A stretch of 64,000 nt of DNA from CAWDMN01 sp963803155 (GTDB taxonomy: Bacteria > Acidobacteriota > Terriglobia > Versatilivoradales > Versatilivoraceae): the NCBI GenBank assembly GCA_963803155.1, contig CAWDMN010000032.1, forward strand, positions 1-64,000. The letters run 5' to 3'. Below are positions 63,401 to 64,000 of the stretch, in pieces. Within the stretch, counting starts at the first letter, position 1, and every line of letters starts with the position of its first letter. A program made the translations under genes and the position numbers. The notes beneath the pieces are model-generated. The model saw only the letters and a list, made by a program, of their open reading frames with translations. It had not been told where the DNA came from and did not search any database.

Positions 63401-64000
63401 ATGTACAAGAATCTGCGTTGGAAGCTTCTTTCGATTGTCCTTCTTACCATCCTCTGCATTCTCGGCGTCACCGGGGTGCCTCCTTCGATTACAAACATGA
63501 AACAACGAATTCATTTGGGATTGGATCTCAAGGGGGGAACCCACCTGATTCTTCAAGTGGTGACCGATGATGCCATTAATGTGGAGACGGATCAGGCCAT
63601 CGAAAGGATCAAGGAAGGATTGCGCAGCCGACAAGTTGCTTTCGGCGAAGTTCGCAAGCGGGATGTGCGGCACATCGAAATTCGGGAAGTCGATTCGGCG
63701 AAAACTTCGGAATTAAGAGCCATGCTGGATGAGGAATTGCGTGACTGGGATCGCTCATCCATGGCGGAAGCGCCCAATTCGACTCTTTTGACGATCAAAC
63801 CTCTGGTGGAACAATCCCTGCGCACACAATCGGTGCAACAGGCGATTCAAACCATCCGCAATCGTGTGGATCAGCTTGGCGTATCGGAGCCGGTCATTCA
63901 GGAACATGGAGTAACCAGCGAATACACCATCCTGGTGCAGTTGCCTGGTGTGGATGATCCCGGCCGCGTCAGAGAAATCATTAGTTCCACGGCCATGTTG
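63401..64000 (+). CDS. secD: Protein translocase subunit SecD, N-terminal part (runs off window)
   Basis: First 200 codons of SecD, the proton-driven periplasmic pulling subunit of the Sec system. It has one N-terminal helix (residues 7-25, KLLSIVLLTILCILGVTG), then the hallmark RIHLGLDLKGGTHLILQV near residue 37, and the P1 domain with IRNRVDQLGVSEPVIQEHG and LVQLPGVDDPGRVREII. The ATG at 63401 follows GAGG. The frame is open to the window edge; the P1 remainder, the membrane domain, and any secF lie beyond. Confidence 0.95.
   Translation, partial: MYKNLRWKLLSIVLLTILCILGVTGVPPSITNMKQRIHLGLDLKGGTHLILQVVTDDAINVETDQAIERIKEGLRSRQVAFGEVRKRDVRHIEIREVDSAKTSELRAMLDEELRDWDRSSMAEAPNSTLLTIKPLVEQSLRTQSVQQAIQTIRNRVDQLGVSEPVIQEHGVTSEYTILVQLPGVDDPGRVREIISSTAML

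Overview
The window looks like a chromosome segment of an Acidobacteriota-type, Gram-negative, non-spore-forming heterotroph. Support comes from an ADOP-type (acidobacterial duplicated orphan permease) ABC permease, a PilMNOPQ type IV pilus cluster with an outer-membrane secretin, Tat-exported Gfo/Idh/MocA dehydrogenases, a heparinase II/III-type lyase, a GH44 glucanase, and a tgt-yajC-secD cluster. The phylum is inferred from gene content; no rRNA gene is present. Genes lie on both strands in short operons, separated by intergenic spaces of 300-950 bp that hold a modular dispersed repeat.

Layout. 1-7.3 kb: an IS256-family transposase (leaving the left edge) abuts an FG-GAP repeat gene that seems to have lost its 5' end; then a 151-bp MITE-like element, the ADOP permease and a repeat-rich gap. 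7.3-13.3 kb: a polysaccharide lyase/dehydrogenase pair and a HEAT-repeat protein. 13.7-20.5 kb: a small helix-turn-helix gene, pilM-N-O-P-Q and a Roadblock protein. 20.8-23.7 kb: accB, accC, thiE. 24.2-29.7 kb: tRNA-Arg(CCG), a decayed AbiEii toxin gene, a SYLF lipid-binding protein, a DUF362 ferredoxin-like protein, a 57-residue His-rich secreted peptide, a lipoprotein, and three repeat copies. 29.8-36.9 kb (minus strand): a lipid kinase, an AsmA-like gene split by one in-frame TAG, an ECF sigma factor overlapping it, and a membrane-anchored Ser/Thr kinase. 37.3-42.1 kb: a secreted hypothetical protein, then on the minus strand gatA, gatC, dciA and a four-heme c-type cytochrome gene. 42.3-47.7 kb: maf, rqcH (NFACT), a nucleotide-sugar dehydrogenase, pgsA, AMMECR1. 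47.8-49.8 kb: a group II intron. 50.3-57.6 kb: a LysM protein, a fused aroD-aroE, thrB, hisD and GH44. 58.1-64 kb: a second Tat-exported dehydrogenase, a fused SpmA-SpmB protein, then tgt, yajC and the 5' part of secD.

The most notable observation is in the multiheme cytochrome gene (42103 to 40688, minus strand). Its reading frame is crossed by one in-frame TGA that replaces the second cysteine of an expected EPCGC motif. Exactly 18 nt after the TGA lies a GGUCU apical loop on a GC stem with a bulged U, closely matching the bacterial SECIS layout known from fdhF. I read it as a candidate selenoprotein: an exported phosphatase-like/tetraheme protein with a Cys-Gly-Sec motif. Gene callers would split it in two. 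Other notable items are the amber-interrupted AsmA gene, the dispersed modular repeat family (five clear copies and one partial), the MITE, and the His-rich peptide gene that length cut-offs miss.
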